Below, one piece after another: positions 1 to 11,969 of a DNA stretch of 27,608 nt. Position numbers and translations under genes: made by a program. The first letter of the stretch is position 1, and each line of letters begins with the position of its first letter. The notes under the pieces were generated by a model that made no database searches, was not told the DNA's origin, and worked only from the letters and a program-made list of their open reading frames with translations. The stretch comes from Rhizophlyctis rosea (taxonomy: Eukaryota; Chytridiomycota; Chytridiomycetes; Rhizophlyctidales; Rhizophlyctidaceae), in the NCBI GenBank assembly GCA_027596075.1, contig JADGJC010000438.1, positions 1 through 27,608 on the forward strand. Reading direction: 5' to 3'.

Positions 1-30
1 CACATCTAAATGTTCCAATTCACCCTGCAG

Positions 31-3000
31 AACTGCCAGATACCCTGCTGCCCATCATCATCGACACCCTTCTGCAAACCGTGCCGCGTTACATTGACAC
101 AATATCCCGCAAATCTGTCCTTACTGCTTTGTCTTCACTATATCTTGCAAGCAGATCCAATGGCAAGGATCCAGTTGATGGGCCCGTAACGAAAGTTGCT
201 TCCAAGCTTCTGGAGCGTGAACTGAAGGGTAACATGTAGGTGTCGTGGGTGTCGAGTGTTGGGAGGATGGTGGGTGGGTGGATTGGGAGGTGGCTGGGGA
301 GGAGCGGAGCGAAGCCTAATGGTTGTGCGATGTTGGGGGTTGGAATTGGTATGGTACTATGGAATGGAGGAGCATCATTATGGATGGGTGAGACTTGTGA
401 GCAAAGCGAATGGATTGGATCTGGAGATGAAAGGGAGGGCGAGAGTGAGACCGTGGGACATGGTACTTCACCGCAGGCTAACCACAATCACCAACAGTTC
501 ATCATTAGCACCAGCAGTCATATACGTGTACGCCACATGGACCGCACGTCTCCTCAAACTCGTCCTATCCCCAACACCCTCCCCCGCACCCAACTTCTCC
601 ACCTACGACAAATTCTTCGCCTACAAAACCCTCGTATCCCTACACGTATCACTACTGGATGCGCTCGCCGTATCATCAGGATTACGCTCCGCGTACATGC
701 TGAGACGTGCGGTGGACGTCACCACCTCGGCAGTGAAGGCGGGTGGGAAGGATGGGTTGGATCTCCTGCTTAAGAGTTTGTTGACGCCTGGGGCGACGGA
801 AGGGAAGGAGGGGTGGAAGGCTGCGTTGTTTGTGGGGATTTGCGTTCGCGTTGCTGGGTCGCTGAATGCCGGGGATGTAGTGCAGGGACAGAAGGTGCGC
901 TTTGGTGCTATGAAACACTTGTTCAATATCGATGCTCACGTATATTTCAGGAGGCCATAGTCAAGTTCTTTACTAAAGCCATCCTGGGATCACGAACGGC
1001 GGTTCCGTCTGGCCACTTGGTAAGGATACTGGTCCAGGCGTCATCTGCACTCACATGAATACTCAATTATCCTACAGGAAGCATTCGACGTGTTCGTCAA
1101 AGAGTACCTTGATATTGCCCTGTTGACGAAGGAAATTGTTGCTCCTGGCGAACGGCTGCTCCTCCGGTCGCCGGAAGTGGTGATCAAGGGTATGGCTGTT
1201 ATAGTGCTCGGCGAGTTGACACACCTGCCTGACCAAATTTTGTCTTCCAGTCTTTGACTTCACGTTCCGATACGTGTCGTTCGATCTCAGCAAACTGTTT
1301 CGCGAAAAGTTTGCCGATCCTCTTTTAGGTAGCGTGTGAATTGTAGACATTGTGCTTGGCGCGTTTACAACGTCTGATGTGATTCTGATGTGCCATTATA
1401 GGTCAGCTCAAGTCCACAAACGAAACCGTGCGAACGGACGCGTTTAGTCTTTTCAAGACCCTCACTTCTCGGAGCAGCGACGAGGCTGAGTTGGTGAAGG
1501 TGGTGGATATCATTGTTAAGGCCTTTGCAGGTGAGACTCGCAAGTCCAGCAAACCTGCTTCGTTCAAGTATGGTCTGACAAATCCCATACCAGGCAAATC
1601 CCCCTCCGTGGAACAGCGCCAGACATACTACGCGACCATTTCCAACCTCCCCGGCCTTCCCCTCGTCTCCAAAAAAGTCATCGACTCCATCCCCGCCCTA
1701 GCCGCCAAAGAATCCAACGAAATCGTCCTCCATCACTGCCTACAAAGCCTGATCCCCCACGCCAAAAGCTATCTCTCCTGCCCATCCCCCGACACCACCA
1801 CCATCGCATCCCTCGCGAAACTCTTCCTCACTGGCGTGAGCGACGCGAAGAGCGGTGTGCGGAAGGCGTATTTGTTTGCGCTTGTCGGGGCGTTCACGAT
1901 GGAGACTTTGGGCGTTTTGGGGGATGTGAGTAAGTTGGTTGATGCTGCGGTGAAGGTTGTTGATAAGGTTCAGGGGGCTGGAGTTGCGTTGTTGGATCCG
2001 AAGAAGGAGACTCCGGCATTGGTTGAGGGGGTTCTTGGGATGAATTGGGTTTTACAGGTTGCGGAGTGGGCTAAAGAGAGTGGGAATGAGGTTGTGGGTA
2101 TGTTGGCGTTTTGTAATGCGCTCTGGCAGCATCAATCCGGCGTTTCTGACTCAACTGTCATTCCATGACCAAAGCAGACCAAATCGAAAAAACCAACATC
2201 CTCTCCAAAATCCTCACACCCGCCCCACCCAAATCCTTCCTCCTAAACGAAAAACTCTACGCAAAGCTCCTCCCAACAACCGAAGACCAAACACCCTTCC
2301 TCAACACCCTCCTCACCATCATCCGCAACGAACCCTGGTACACCCTCTGCGGCGCCTCCCAAGCAGCAAAAGACAAGCAACCCCTTGCCTCAGCCCTAGT
2401 CTGGACGCTCGTCCACGGGACCCAACCCGTCCGCCGCGCCGCGTACAAAGAAGTCAACACCCTCGCGTCCTCATCCGACGCGAACCTCCTCACGGTCGTG
2501 AAGCTCGTCCGCATCGGGCTCGGAGCGCTGTTAGTCGAGCACGCGAAGGAAGTCGCAGCATCGAAGCACGAAGTGACGGCGTGGGGGGACCGTCCGCCGA
2601 GGAGTAGCAAGGAGTTTGGTGTGAAGGTTTTCCAGGCTTTGCAGAGTGCTATTCCGTACGTTCCGGAATATGAGGAAGAAGAAGAGGGTGGCCCTACCGG
2701 ATCCGGACGGGATGAGAAAGCTATCCAGGAATGCCTTTTGGACGTGGCGGTTTTGGCGTGTCATCCTGTTATTATTGATGCGATGGGAGAGGATGTATGG
2801 ATCCGGTTATGTTTCCGGGCTGGAACGGGACCACAGGTTGTTGTTTCCTCCTCGCTCGGGCAGAAATGGGTACGGGACCGTATCTCAAACACGGGGGAAG
2901 ATATCAGCTACGGCGGTATATCCTCCACCGTTCTTGACTCCTTCCGTCACGCCACTCTGAGCGCCATAACGCTCTTCACTGAAGTCGCGACAGAGGTCGT

Positions 3001-6000
3001 GTTGCCCATCATTTTGCCATGGTCGCTCGACACCCTCGACAGCGCTGAAGCGAAGGCACTAACAGCCACTGACGTCGCGACATGGGCGACACCAGAAGGA
3101 GAATTGTATTACGACCCGACTGTTAAGAAAGGTGGAGGGCGTGTTGATGATCGTCCGAGGACTGCGGATGAGAAGTGGGAGAGGGAGTTGAAGAAGGAAC
3201 TGGAAAAGAAGGGGAAGGGTGGGAAGGGTGGTGCTGCTGGTGGTAAGGCGGGGGAGAAATTGACGAAAGCGGAGATCGAAGCGCGACAGGCGCAGGTCGT
3301 TAAGGAGGGGGAGGTGAGGAAGAGGGTTGCCGCGGTGCGGGAAGGGCTTTTTGCCGCACTGGACGCGTTTGACGCCGTCGTGTCTGGCATCCATAAAAGC
3401 GTTGGTGAAGACGCTCGTGAAACTTTCGGAGAGTGGATGGGGAAAGTTGTTAACGTCCTTCTTCATGGTGTTATTGGGAGGGAGGTTGTTGTTTACAAGG
3501 GTGGGAAGAAGCGTGATGGTCTTGTTGGGAGTGGTGGGGGAGCGGTACTTTTAGGACGTAGGGCAGTAGAGAGTTTTGTTTCTGTTGGTGGTCTTGCGGG
3601 TGAGAGGATTGAGGGTGTTGTGAGGGATGTTGCCATGGGTGTTTTGAGGGCTCAGGGGGTTGTTGAGGGTGGAGAGGGGGTTGACGAAAGCTATTGTAGC
3701 ATGTCTGTACAATTCCAACTCACCTCCCTCCTCACGACCCTCCAAGACCATTACACACCCTCTGACCCCTTCCCGGCACCAACCTTCACGTACATCTTCC
3801 CCCTCCTCCGGTTCATTATATTGAGGGAAGGGCGTATCGCGACACTTAAGGAAAAAGTCATTACGGAACTGATTATGAGCGCTTCGGATGTGTTGCTGGC
3901 GCATTGTGGGATTGGGGGGAGTCGTGTGTTGGCTAGGGATGAGGTTGTGAGGTGTTTGGTTGAGATGGTGGAGAGGTATCCTAGGTTGAGGGGGGCGGGG
4001 AGGGATGAGGATTTGGAGGGAGGTTATGAGGAGGAAGTGAAGAAGGAGAGTGATTTACCGCTGGTCATCAACGAACTCCTCACCGGCCTGCTATCCTCCG
4101 AATCCGCCGTTCGCGAAAGCTGTCTCTTGGCTCTAGGCCACTTGACCATTCCCCAAGAAGTCGAATCTCAATTTGCGTCCCGTCTCTGGATTGCGCGATT
4201 CGACCCGGACGAAAGCGTTCGGAACGAGGCGGCTAAGCTGTGGGAAGAATGGAACGGGGACGACGTTCTTGAGAAGTCTGGTGTTGCGGCGGTTTTGGAG
4301 CTTGTTACGCATAAAGTTTCCGATGTGCGTGTTAGTGCTGGACGTGGGCTTTGTGCTGCTGTGCAGGCGTACCCAGACCTCGTTACACCGACGCTCTCCA
4401 AACTCTACGAAGTATACCGCGAAAAAGCCATCCCACCCGCACCAGAATACGACGACTACGGCATGGTCATCCCCGAATCGCTTGATAAACCCGATCCGTG
4501 GGAAGCGAGGGCGGGGATTGCGTCTGCGCTTCAATCTTGCGTGGTGGTCTTGACGGATTTGGATCCGCTCAGGTCGTTGTTCCATTTCCTTATTGAGGGG
4601 GAAGCACTTGGAGATCGGAATGATCATGTGCAGAAAGCTATGCTTGATGCGGGGTTGGCGGCTATTAACGCGAATGGGAAGATGTATGTTAAGGATCTTT
4701 TGACGGTGTTTGATACGTACCTTTCCCGACCGGCCAAAGCTACGGGGACGCATGATACGATTCGGGAGGCTTGTGTGATTCTTCTCGGTACACTTGCGCA
4801 GCATCTCGACGCAAGCGACAAGATGATTCCCGAAGTTATCGGGAAGTTGATCGAGACGCTCAAAACCCCCTCGGAACCGGTCCAGATGGCTGTTGCGGAG
4901 TGTTTGCCTGCTTTGATTAAAGTCCATAAAGACGGAGCAGGGACGTTAGTGCAGAGGCTTTTGCGGCAGTTGACGGGGAGTGAGAAGTATGGTGAGAGGA
5001 GGGGAGCTGCGTATGGGCTTGCGGGTGTTGTTAAGGGGTGTGGGATTGGGAGTTTGAAGGATTTGGGGGTTATGGCGGCGTTGAAGGATGCGGTTGAGGA
5101 TAAGAAGAAGGTTGAGAAACGGGAGGGTGCTGTTTTCGCTTTCGAGACTTTGAGTCAGACACTTGGACGGTTATTCGAGCCGTACGTTATTCAGATCTTA
5201 CCGCTCCTACTCGTCTGTTTCGGAGACAGTAGTCGTGACGTCCGTGTCGCGACTGAAGATGCATGTCGAGTAATCATGAGCAAGCTCTCCGCACATTGCG
5301 TCAAGCTCGTTCTCCCGTCCCTGTTGAACGGGCTGGAAGATAAGAACTGGCGCGCCAAAACGGGGAGTATCGAAGTCCTCGCCTCCATGGCATACCTCGC
5401 ACCGAAACAACTCAGCGTCTCCCTACCCACCGTCGTACCACGCCTCTGCGACGTGCTGGCCGACTCGCATGCGAAGGTGCAGGAAGCAGCAAAACAGGCC
5501 CTGACGCAGTTCGGTGGAGTGATTAAGAACCCGGAAATTCAGGAGTTGGTACCGGTGTTGTTGGGAGCGTTGGTGGATCCGAATAAGAAGACTCATGGGG
5601 CGCTTGTGGCGCTTTTGGAGACGAGTTTTGTGCATTATATTGATGCGCCGAGTCTTGCGTTGCTGGTACCGATTTTGACGCGGGGGTTGGGGGAGAGGAG
5701 CGCGGAGGTTAAGAAGAAGGCTGCGCAGATTGTTGGGAATATGGCGAGTTTGACGGATCATAAGGATTTGATTCCTTATTTGCCGAGTTTGTTGCCGGGG
5801 TTGAAGGAGGTGCTTGTTGATCCTGTTCCTGAGGCACGGGGTATTGCGGCGCGGGCGTTTGGAAGTATGGTTGAGAAGCTTGGGGAAGGGAATTTCCCGG
5901 GGCTTGTGCCGGAGTTGTTAGGGACGTTGAAGAGCGATACGAGTGGTGTTGATCGGAGTGGGGCTGCGCAGGGGTTGAGTGAGGTTATTGCTGGATTGGG

Positions 6001-9000
6001 GTTGGAGAGGTTGGAGGGGTTGTTACCTGAGGTTGTTGCGAATGCTAGTTCGAATAAGGTGTATGTGAGGGAGGGTTTTATCACGCTTCTGATTTATTTG
6101 CCTGCGACGCATGGGGAGAAGTTCACGCCTTATTTGGGGCAGATTATTCCGCCTATTTTGAGGGGGTTGGCGGATGAGAGTGAGAGTGTTCGGGAAGCGA
6201 GTTTGAAGAGTGGGCAGATGATTGTTAGGGGGTATGCACTTAAAGCTGTTGATTTGTTGCTGCCGGAGTTGGAGACGGGGCTGTTTGATGAGAATTGGCG
6301 GATTCGGGCGAGTAGTGTTCAACTTATGGGGGATCTTTTGTACCGGATTGCGGGGGTTAGTGGGAAGGTTGAGGTTGAGGGTGAGGAGGATGAAGGGACG
6401 CTTGGAACGGAGACTGGGCGGCAGGCGCTTGTGGGGGCGTTGGGGAAGGGACGGTACGAGAAGGTGTTGGCTAGTTTGTATATTGTCCGTGGGGATAGTA
6501 GTGCGATTGTGAGACAGTCGTCTCTTCATGTGTGGAAGGCGATCGTATCCAACACCCCACGAACTTTGAAGGAGATTCTTCCAGTCATGATGGAAATCCT
6601 CATCGCGTCGCTGGCAAGCGAAAGTCACGAACGCCGCACCGTGGCTGCACGCACGGTTGGAGACCTAGTCCGTAAACTCGGGGACGCGATCATGAATGAT
6701 ATTGTTCCTATTCTCGAAAAAGGGTTGGAGAGCGGGAATGCTGGTACGCGGCAGGGAGTTTGTGTTGGTATGACGGAGATTATGGGGAGTGCGGGCAAGA
6801 CACAGGTTGGGGAGTTTGTTATGCGGTGTGTGCCGCTTGTGAGGGTTGCGCTTGTTGATGAGGAAGCTGAGGTTAGGGAAGCGGCGGCGCAGGCTTTTGA
6901 TATGTTGCATCAGAATTTGGGGACTAAGGCTATTGATGAAGTTCTTCCTTCGCTTCTTAACGAGCTTCGTGCTGGTGATGGGGGTGTTAGTTCCTCAAGT
7001 CGGTACGCGTTGGAGGCGTTGAAGGAAATCATGGCGGTGCGGAGTAATGTTGTGTTCCCTGTTCTTATACCTACGCTGATCGCGCGTCCGATTACGAGTT
7101 TCAATGCGCGGGCGTTGGGGAGTTTGATAACTGTTGCTGGGCAGGCGCTCAATAGGCGGTTAGGGACGATTTTCCCGGCGCTTATGGATGGGTTGGAGCA
7201 GGATGATGATGCGAGGGAGGATGTTAAGGAGGCGTTGAAGACGCTTCTTGTTAATGTTGAGGGGGATGATGGTGTCCACCAACTTATGCTCCTTCTTGCT
7301 GAGAGTGTCGAAAGCGATACCACGGCGGAACGCAAACGGGCGGGGTGTGAGGCTTTTAAGTGGTTTTGTGAGGGGACGAAGGAAGGGATTGATGTTGATT
7401 ATTTGGCGGAGTGGGTTGATAGGTTGCTGGGGTTGATGAGGAATGATGATGAGGCGGTTGTTAGGGCTGCTTGGGGGGCGCTTGAGGCTGTTGTTAAGAA
7501 GGTTAGGAAAGAGGATTTGGAGAGGTTTGTTGGGGTTGTTAGGAGGGGGGTTAGGGATGTTGAGGCGGAGATTGGGGAGGGGGATGTTATTGAGGGTTTT
7601 TGTTTGCCGAAGGTGAGTTTTGTGTTGTTTTTGCTAGGCAATGTTGATTTTTTGAATGCGGTGAACTCACCGGTTGTCTTCCTTTTTTTTCGATCAGGGC
7701 ATCGCGCCATTGCTCCCGATATTCTCGAACGGACTTATGTACGGGAGTGCGGATATTCGCGAGCAGTCTGCATTGGGATTGGGAGACCTTGTTCGTCGTA
7801 CGTCGCCGGAGGCGTTGCGGCCGTTTGTGACGCAAATTACTGGTCCGCTTATTCGTGTGATTGGGGACCGATTCCCGCCGGGGGTTAAGTCGGCGATTTT
7901 GCAGACTCTTGGGTATGGTTTTTGGATTCATCTCTTTTTTTCCTTGTTGTTGTGTTTGACGCAATGTGCTAATCCCACATTCCGCAAAAACCTCAGCCTC
8001 CTCCTCACAAATGTCCCAGCAATGCTTAAACCCTTCCTTCCCCAACTCCAACGCACGTTCGTCAAATCCCTCTCTGAGCCGTCTTCCGGCATGGTACGCG
8101 ACCGCGCCGCACGGTGTCTTACTGCTTTGATTTCGCTGCAGACGAGGCTGGATCCTCTTGTTGTGGAGTTGGCGCAGGGGATTCGTGGGGCGGAGGATCG
8201 GGGTGTCAAGGAGGCGATGTGGGAGGCGCTTGGTGGGCTTGTTAGGGGGTTGGGGAAGGAGCAGGGGAGGGAGTTGAATGATGCTAGTCGGAAGGTTGTT
8301 GAGGGGTTGGTGGGCGAGGTTTTGACGGCGAGTGGGGAGAATGATGGTGAGTGTTTTTTCGGCTTGGTAGTGGGGAGTTTGTTTCTTTTGGCGGCTTCTG
8401 ACTAACGTATGCTGGTTCCCTTATTAGATGGGCTACGAATTGGCGCGGCGAAGGTCTTCGGTGCTTATTGTAAATATGTATCTAAGGAGGATGCGAAGGC
8501 GCTCATTTCGTAAGTATCGTTGGACCAGGTATCTTACCAAAGCATTTACAAGCCCTAACATGATTCAACATGAACAGGTCACAATTAAACGCCATCACAC
8601 CGGAAGTGCAATGGACCCGCTTCCACGGGGCATTACTTTCCCTCAACTACACCTGCGTCGAAAGCCCAAGTTTGATCTACGACCTCGGATTGACACCAGA
8701 AGTGGTTGACGCTACGTGTTTGGGTCTGGATTCTGACAAGGTAAGACCAAAGTGTCTTAATGCGTCCAACGTACCTTTCGTCATGCACGAGGCATCACAA
8801 ATCTAACACCTCGCACCACCACCCAGTTCCCCGTCCACGAATCCGCCGTCCAACTCTCCACCTCCCTCCTCAAAGACCCCTACATCGCCGACCCCTCAAC
8901 CACCACCACCCAAAAACTAATCCCAGCACTAACATCCGTCCTCCCCGCCGGCGGAAAATCCTCCTCCGACGCGCGCCGCGAAGCACTCATAACACTCAAA

Positions 9001-9279
9001 ACCCTCGCAAAGACGTCTCATGGGACCATCACGCCTTTCCTTCCGACGCTCGTACCGGTGTTGATGGCGTGTGTGAGGGACCGGACGATACCTGTTAAGT
9101 TGGCGGCTGAGAGGTGTATGGTGCATGTGTTTAGGGTTGGGGAGGGGGATGCGGTTGTGAAGGAGTATGTTAAAGGGGTTGATGCGGGGACTGGGAGGGT
9201 TGTTGGGGATTATGTTAGGAGGGTTTTGAGTAAGTTGGAGGGGGAGAGTGAGGGGGAGGAAGAGGTTGTGTTTAGTTAG
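31..9279 (+). CDS. GCN1: GCN1, ribosome-bound activator of GCN2 kinase (5' end missing)
   Basis: GCN1 is a giant HEAT-repeat scaffold that binds translating ribosomes in the cytosol and activates GCN2, which phosphorylates eIF2alpha during amino-acid starvation or ribosome collision. My exon model is 31-228, 509-894, 951-1019, 1078-1189, 1251-1328, 1402-1530, 1594-2097, 2178-7612, 7698-7912, 7997-8346, 8428-8509, 8578-8740, 8827-9279. All joins keep frame and give about 2,723 residues, so roughly 100 N-terminal residues are missing. HEAT repeats run throughout. The EF3-like part lies near 5300-6330 (e.g. LLNGLEDKNWRAKTGSIEVL, VLADSHAKVQEAA). The GCN2 RWD-binding region lies near 6540-7300 (e.g. 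GTRQGVCVGMTEIMGSAGK). Family hallmarks near the C terminus are LGLGDLV, FVTQITGPLIRV, LKPFLPQLQRTFVKSLS and RDRTIPVKLAAERCM. Bases 1-30 may be the end of an upstream intron (ctaaat, then ctgcag). The stop is TAG at 9277. No lesion was seen. Minor uncertainty: the acceptor of the 280-nt first intron. Confidence 0.98.
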
Positions 9280-10611
9280 TGGTGTTTGAGGGGGTGGAGA
9301 GGTGTTATTTAGATTGGAATGATTGTATTTTATTTTTCGGTTGTTTTGTAAAGGGTAATAGGGAATGCTTGGATACTGCATACGGGCATGTGCTCCTGAT
9401 TTTTCATCATTTACTGTATTCAGGCGGTTCATGCAGGTCACAAAAGAATTGTAAACCATCAAGAATGAAACTTTCGCGGATGAACGGTTGCCAGTCAGTC
9501 AGATGCCAATTTGATTACAGTAAGGGAAACCCCCAATATATTCTTTTTCCTACTTTTACATGATAATATACAAAGATGCAAATTGACGAGACTTGCAACT
9601 ACAACTCAAATTCAGCTTTTCTGGAAGAGGGAAAACATACATACCTCACATGTTTCGAGTTTCGAGCACACAGACAGACACACGCACACACAAACGCACA
9701 AATGAAAAGATATCACAACTTACCGATTCGCCTTCAGGACTTCTCCACAAATGCACTCCCCATCGAAATCGCCCGTATCTGAACCGTTAGTTCAACGCAG
9801 GCACGCACCTGCGCAAGCTCGACGCAAACTTCTTATGCGGGGTAGAGGAAGTATCGGATCTAAAAAGCAAAGAAGTATAAAATGGGAAAGGTAGACCAAT
9901 GCCCCAAACGATGGATTGGGGGTAGCATCTCAGACATCCAGGCCCTGAGCTCTTCCACTCCTCCCACCCCCCCTTGCTCGTCCCATGCTCTCGCCGGCCC
10001 GGTTCGACGCACCCCCACTGCCCAGTCCCACCCACTCGACGCGCCAAATCCCACCAGGTCCAGGATCGACCCTGTTGCCAATGGGCGCCGCCGAGCACAG
10101 CGGTCGTTACTCCCACGATAGTTTCGCTTCTTGTCCTTAGGATTCTTGTGATTCGGGCCCTTCGCTTCGTAATGTGATATTCCACTGGCTATGGGACAAC
10201 CCACCGTGGGATCTCAAAAAGAGTATTACCCCGGGCACAACCGGACGTCCCTGCTCACTGCTTGCTCAAGGCAGTCGGCAGGATAAACCCTTTTCCCCCA
10301 CCCCATAGAAATCCGGAGTGGGCTTACGGGACCGTACCAGCCAGCTACAGGTTAGCGCCATAACAAACATGCATGGTCACCCCGAAGGGCCCAACATGCA
10401 TGCTGGGAGCTGCCCCTCTTCCAAGCCTCCAATTGTTGTTGTCGATGGTGAAAACACCCTGTCAGGGTGCCCGGTCTGCCTCCGCTACCCCCAACCCCGA
10501 CCTACCTGAATGTCGAGCGGTCCCCACATATCAACGCTTCTGAAATCTCCCGGGTGCGTTCTGGTGAAGGGAGAAAGGGATGGTCAGTACAAAAGTTCCA
10601 GCTCTTCCACA
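9280..10611. other. Intergenic, GCN1 3' flank
   Basis: The first ~100 bases after the GCN1 stop are T-rich and presumably hold its 3' UTR and polyadenylation signals. Short purine/pyrimidine runs follow, for example a CA-rich stretch near 9668-9700. ORFs here are short, overlap on both strands and resemble no family I know. One weak exon-like piece is on the minus strand at 9734-9808: an acceptor-like CAG, then an open frame ending in TGA that includes IRAISMG. I could not attach it to any upstream exon. Nothing else is supportable. Confidence 0.5.
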
Positions 10612-10740
10612 TGTGTGTGTGTGTGCGTGTGCGTATGTATGTATGTGGATGGATGGATGGATGGATGGATGGATGGATGGGATGGATGGATGGATGGATG
10701 GATGGATGGATGGATGGATGGATGGATGGATGGATGGATG
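10612..10740. repeat. Compound microsatellite (TG)n then (ATGG)n
   Basis: A TG-rich run at about 10612-10645 passes through GTAT units into a pure tetranucleotide ATGG/GGAT array at about 10646-10740. A single phase slip (an extra G) at 10680-10681 splits the array into about 8 and 15 units. A 4-base unit reads through all three frames as the cyclic peptide D-G-W-M (I-H-P-S on the other strand). This produces several artificial ORFs that should not be taken for genes. Confidence 0.97.
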
Positions 10741-11480
10741 TCTTCCTCTTGTTCGCGATATCCTCCCACCACTTCCCATAGTTGCAATCATGCTTTCTCT
10801 CACCATGTGCTTGTTCGCTATTTACGGGTTCAAGCCCCAACCTGCCTCACCCTCACCGAAATGGAGGTGTGCAGGTAAACAAGTCTTATCACGGATTGAA
10901 GTCTTGATAGACAGTGAGAAAGGACGAAGTTGCGTGGGAAATGGTGAAATGCGGAATGAAGAGAGGGGAAAGAAGAAACCAAGAGGGAGCTGGAGGGGAG
11001 ACTGCTTTTGATAGACTCCGCCAGTCTCGCTCGCGTGTCGATCTTCCTTGTGAAATTTGAGCCAATCAGGTTGAATTTCTTGCTGCGGGAGAGGCACAGT
11101 CATTAAACATGTGTCAGCATTACCTAATTGACCAGGGGTTTTGCCGGTTTCCCTGGCTTGTGTAAGCAAAGCTGGCGACTCAGCCAAGCCAGACTTGCCG
11201 GCTGGGTCTCCTGGCTGAGCATCCGAATTGACTGGAATTCCAATACTCAGTATACTCTTTACATGAATTTGTCGTGCGATGTATACAGAAGTCCATTCTC
11301 ACTAATGCCTCTGTCACGTCCTTCACGCTTTGTCGATTTGCAATGTGAGGCGCACTTGTGATTTTTGCTGGGGTGAAAACCACCCAAGCCATGTCAAATC
11401 GCAAGTCTTACAACTGTTCCGTCTAACATGTTCATGGTACAATTGACCAGTCTTTCCTGTTACCCCACGGCACCTCTCTC
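10741..11480. other. Intergenic, no gene seen
   Basis: There are only short overlapping ORFs of random composition on both strands. I see no splice-linked coding chain, no RNA gene and no second repeat. A T-loop-like GGGTTCAAGCCCC near 10826 has no matching acceptor or anticodon stems, so it is not a tRNA. Confidence 0.5.
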
Positions 11481-11481
11481 A

Positions 11482-11685
11482 TCAGCTTGCCATCCAGTCT
11501 CTCCACACATCAGACAGCTTCAGCCCTGCCACACCATAATTTTTCCTCCTCTCGAGCCATTCGTCCCACTTCTCCTTCATAAGCTTCAAAAAACAGACGG
11601 AAACATCCCCAGTCCCATGATCGCGCCTGAACTTACTGAACTTCGCATAGCAACGCCGCAAAAGACCGCAATCGCATGCGTCCAT
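11482..11685 (-). CDS. Possible small ORF or terminal exon, unrecognised
   Basis: A 67-codon minus-strand frame starts with ATG and ends in TGA. The peptide is charged and helical-looking, with a KEKWDEWLERRKNYG segment. Just upstream on the minus strand is a good acceptor-like tract (pyrimidine-rich, TTATCAATTCCAG). About 135 nt further upstream, near 11825, is a GTATGT donor at the end of the neighbouring LRR-like frame. The phases do not match, so I cannot join them. This could be the last exon of the 11.97-13.6 kb locus, an independent small protein, or chance. Confidence 0.25.
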   Translation of the reverse strand: MDACDCGLLRRCYAKFSKFRRDHGTGDVSVCFLKLMKEKWDEWLERRKNYGVAGLKLSDVWRDWMAS

Positions 11686-11969
11686 ATTGCTGGAATTGAT
11701 AAGATGATAGAATTGTGGAATCAAAAAAGAACAAGGAAAGAAAATTCAGCTCATAATATTTTCAACCCAAGCAAACACACGTTGCGAAAATGAAAACGCA
11801 ACCCCAAAAGATTGCACAAACATACGTAGGGTTTTGCAAAATACTTCAGGAACACTAAACTGTTCCAATGATTGCGTTCCCCAGAACGAGAGCAGTGCCT
11901 CCTTCGCGGTTGCCGCATCCAAATTCTGTTTATCAAGTCGTCTCCCTTCCGGTCCAACACCAAAAACCA

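Noticed and set aside
4133..4927. 264-codon minus-strand ORF, and other long antisense ORFs inside GCN1 (e.g. 6023-6628).
   Set aside because: These are shadows of the GCN1 coding strand. Peptides are Arg/Asn/His-rich with no domain, and GCN1 is certain.
9734..10204. Minus-strand ORFs and an exon-like tail containing IRAISMG.
   Set aside because: The tail has an acceptor-like CAG and a stop, but no upstream exon could be joined in phase and no family was recognised, so I do not call a gene.
10815..10850. Possible tRNA T-loop (GGGTTCAAGCCCC).
   Set aside because: No matching acceptor, D or anticodon stem is found at the right distances.
10467..11011. ORFs with long D-G-W-M or I-H-P-S repeats.
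   Set aside because: They are artefacts of reading the ATGG microsatellite; there is no coding signal on either side.
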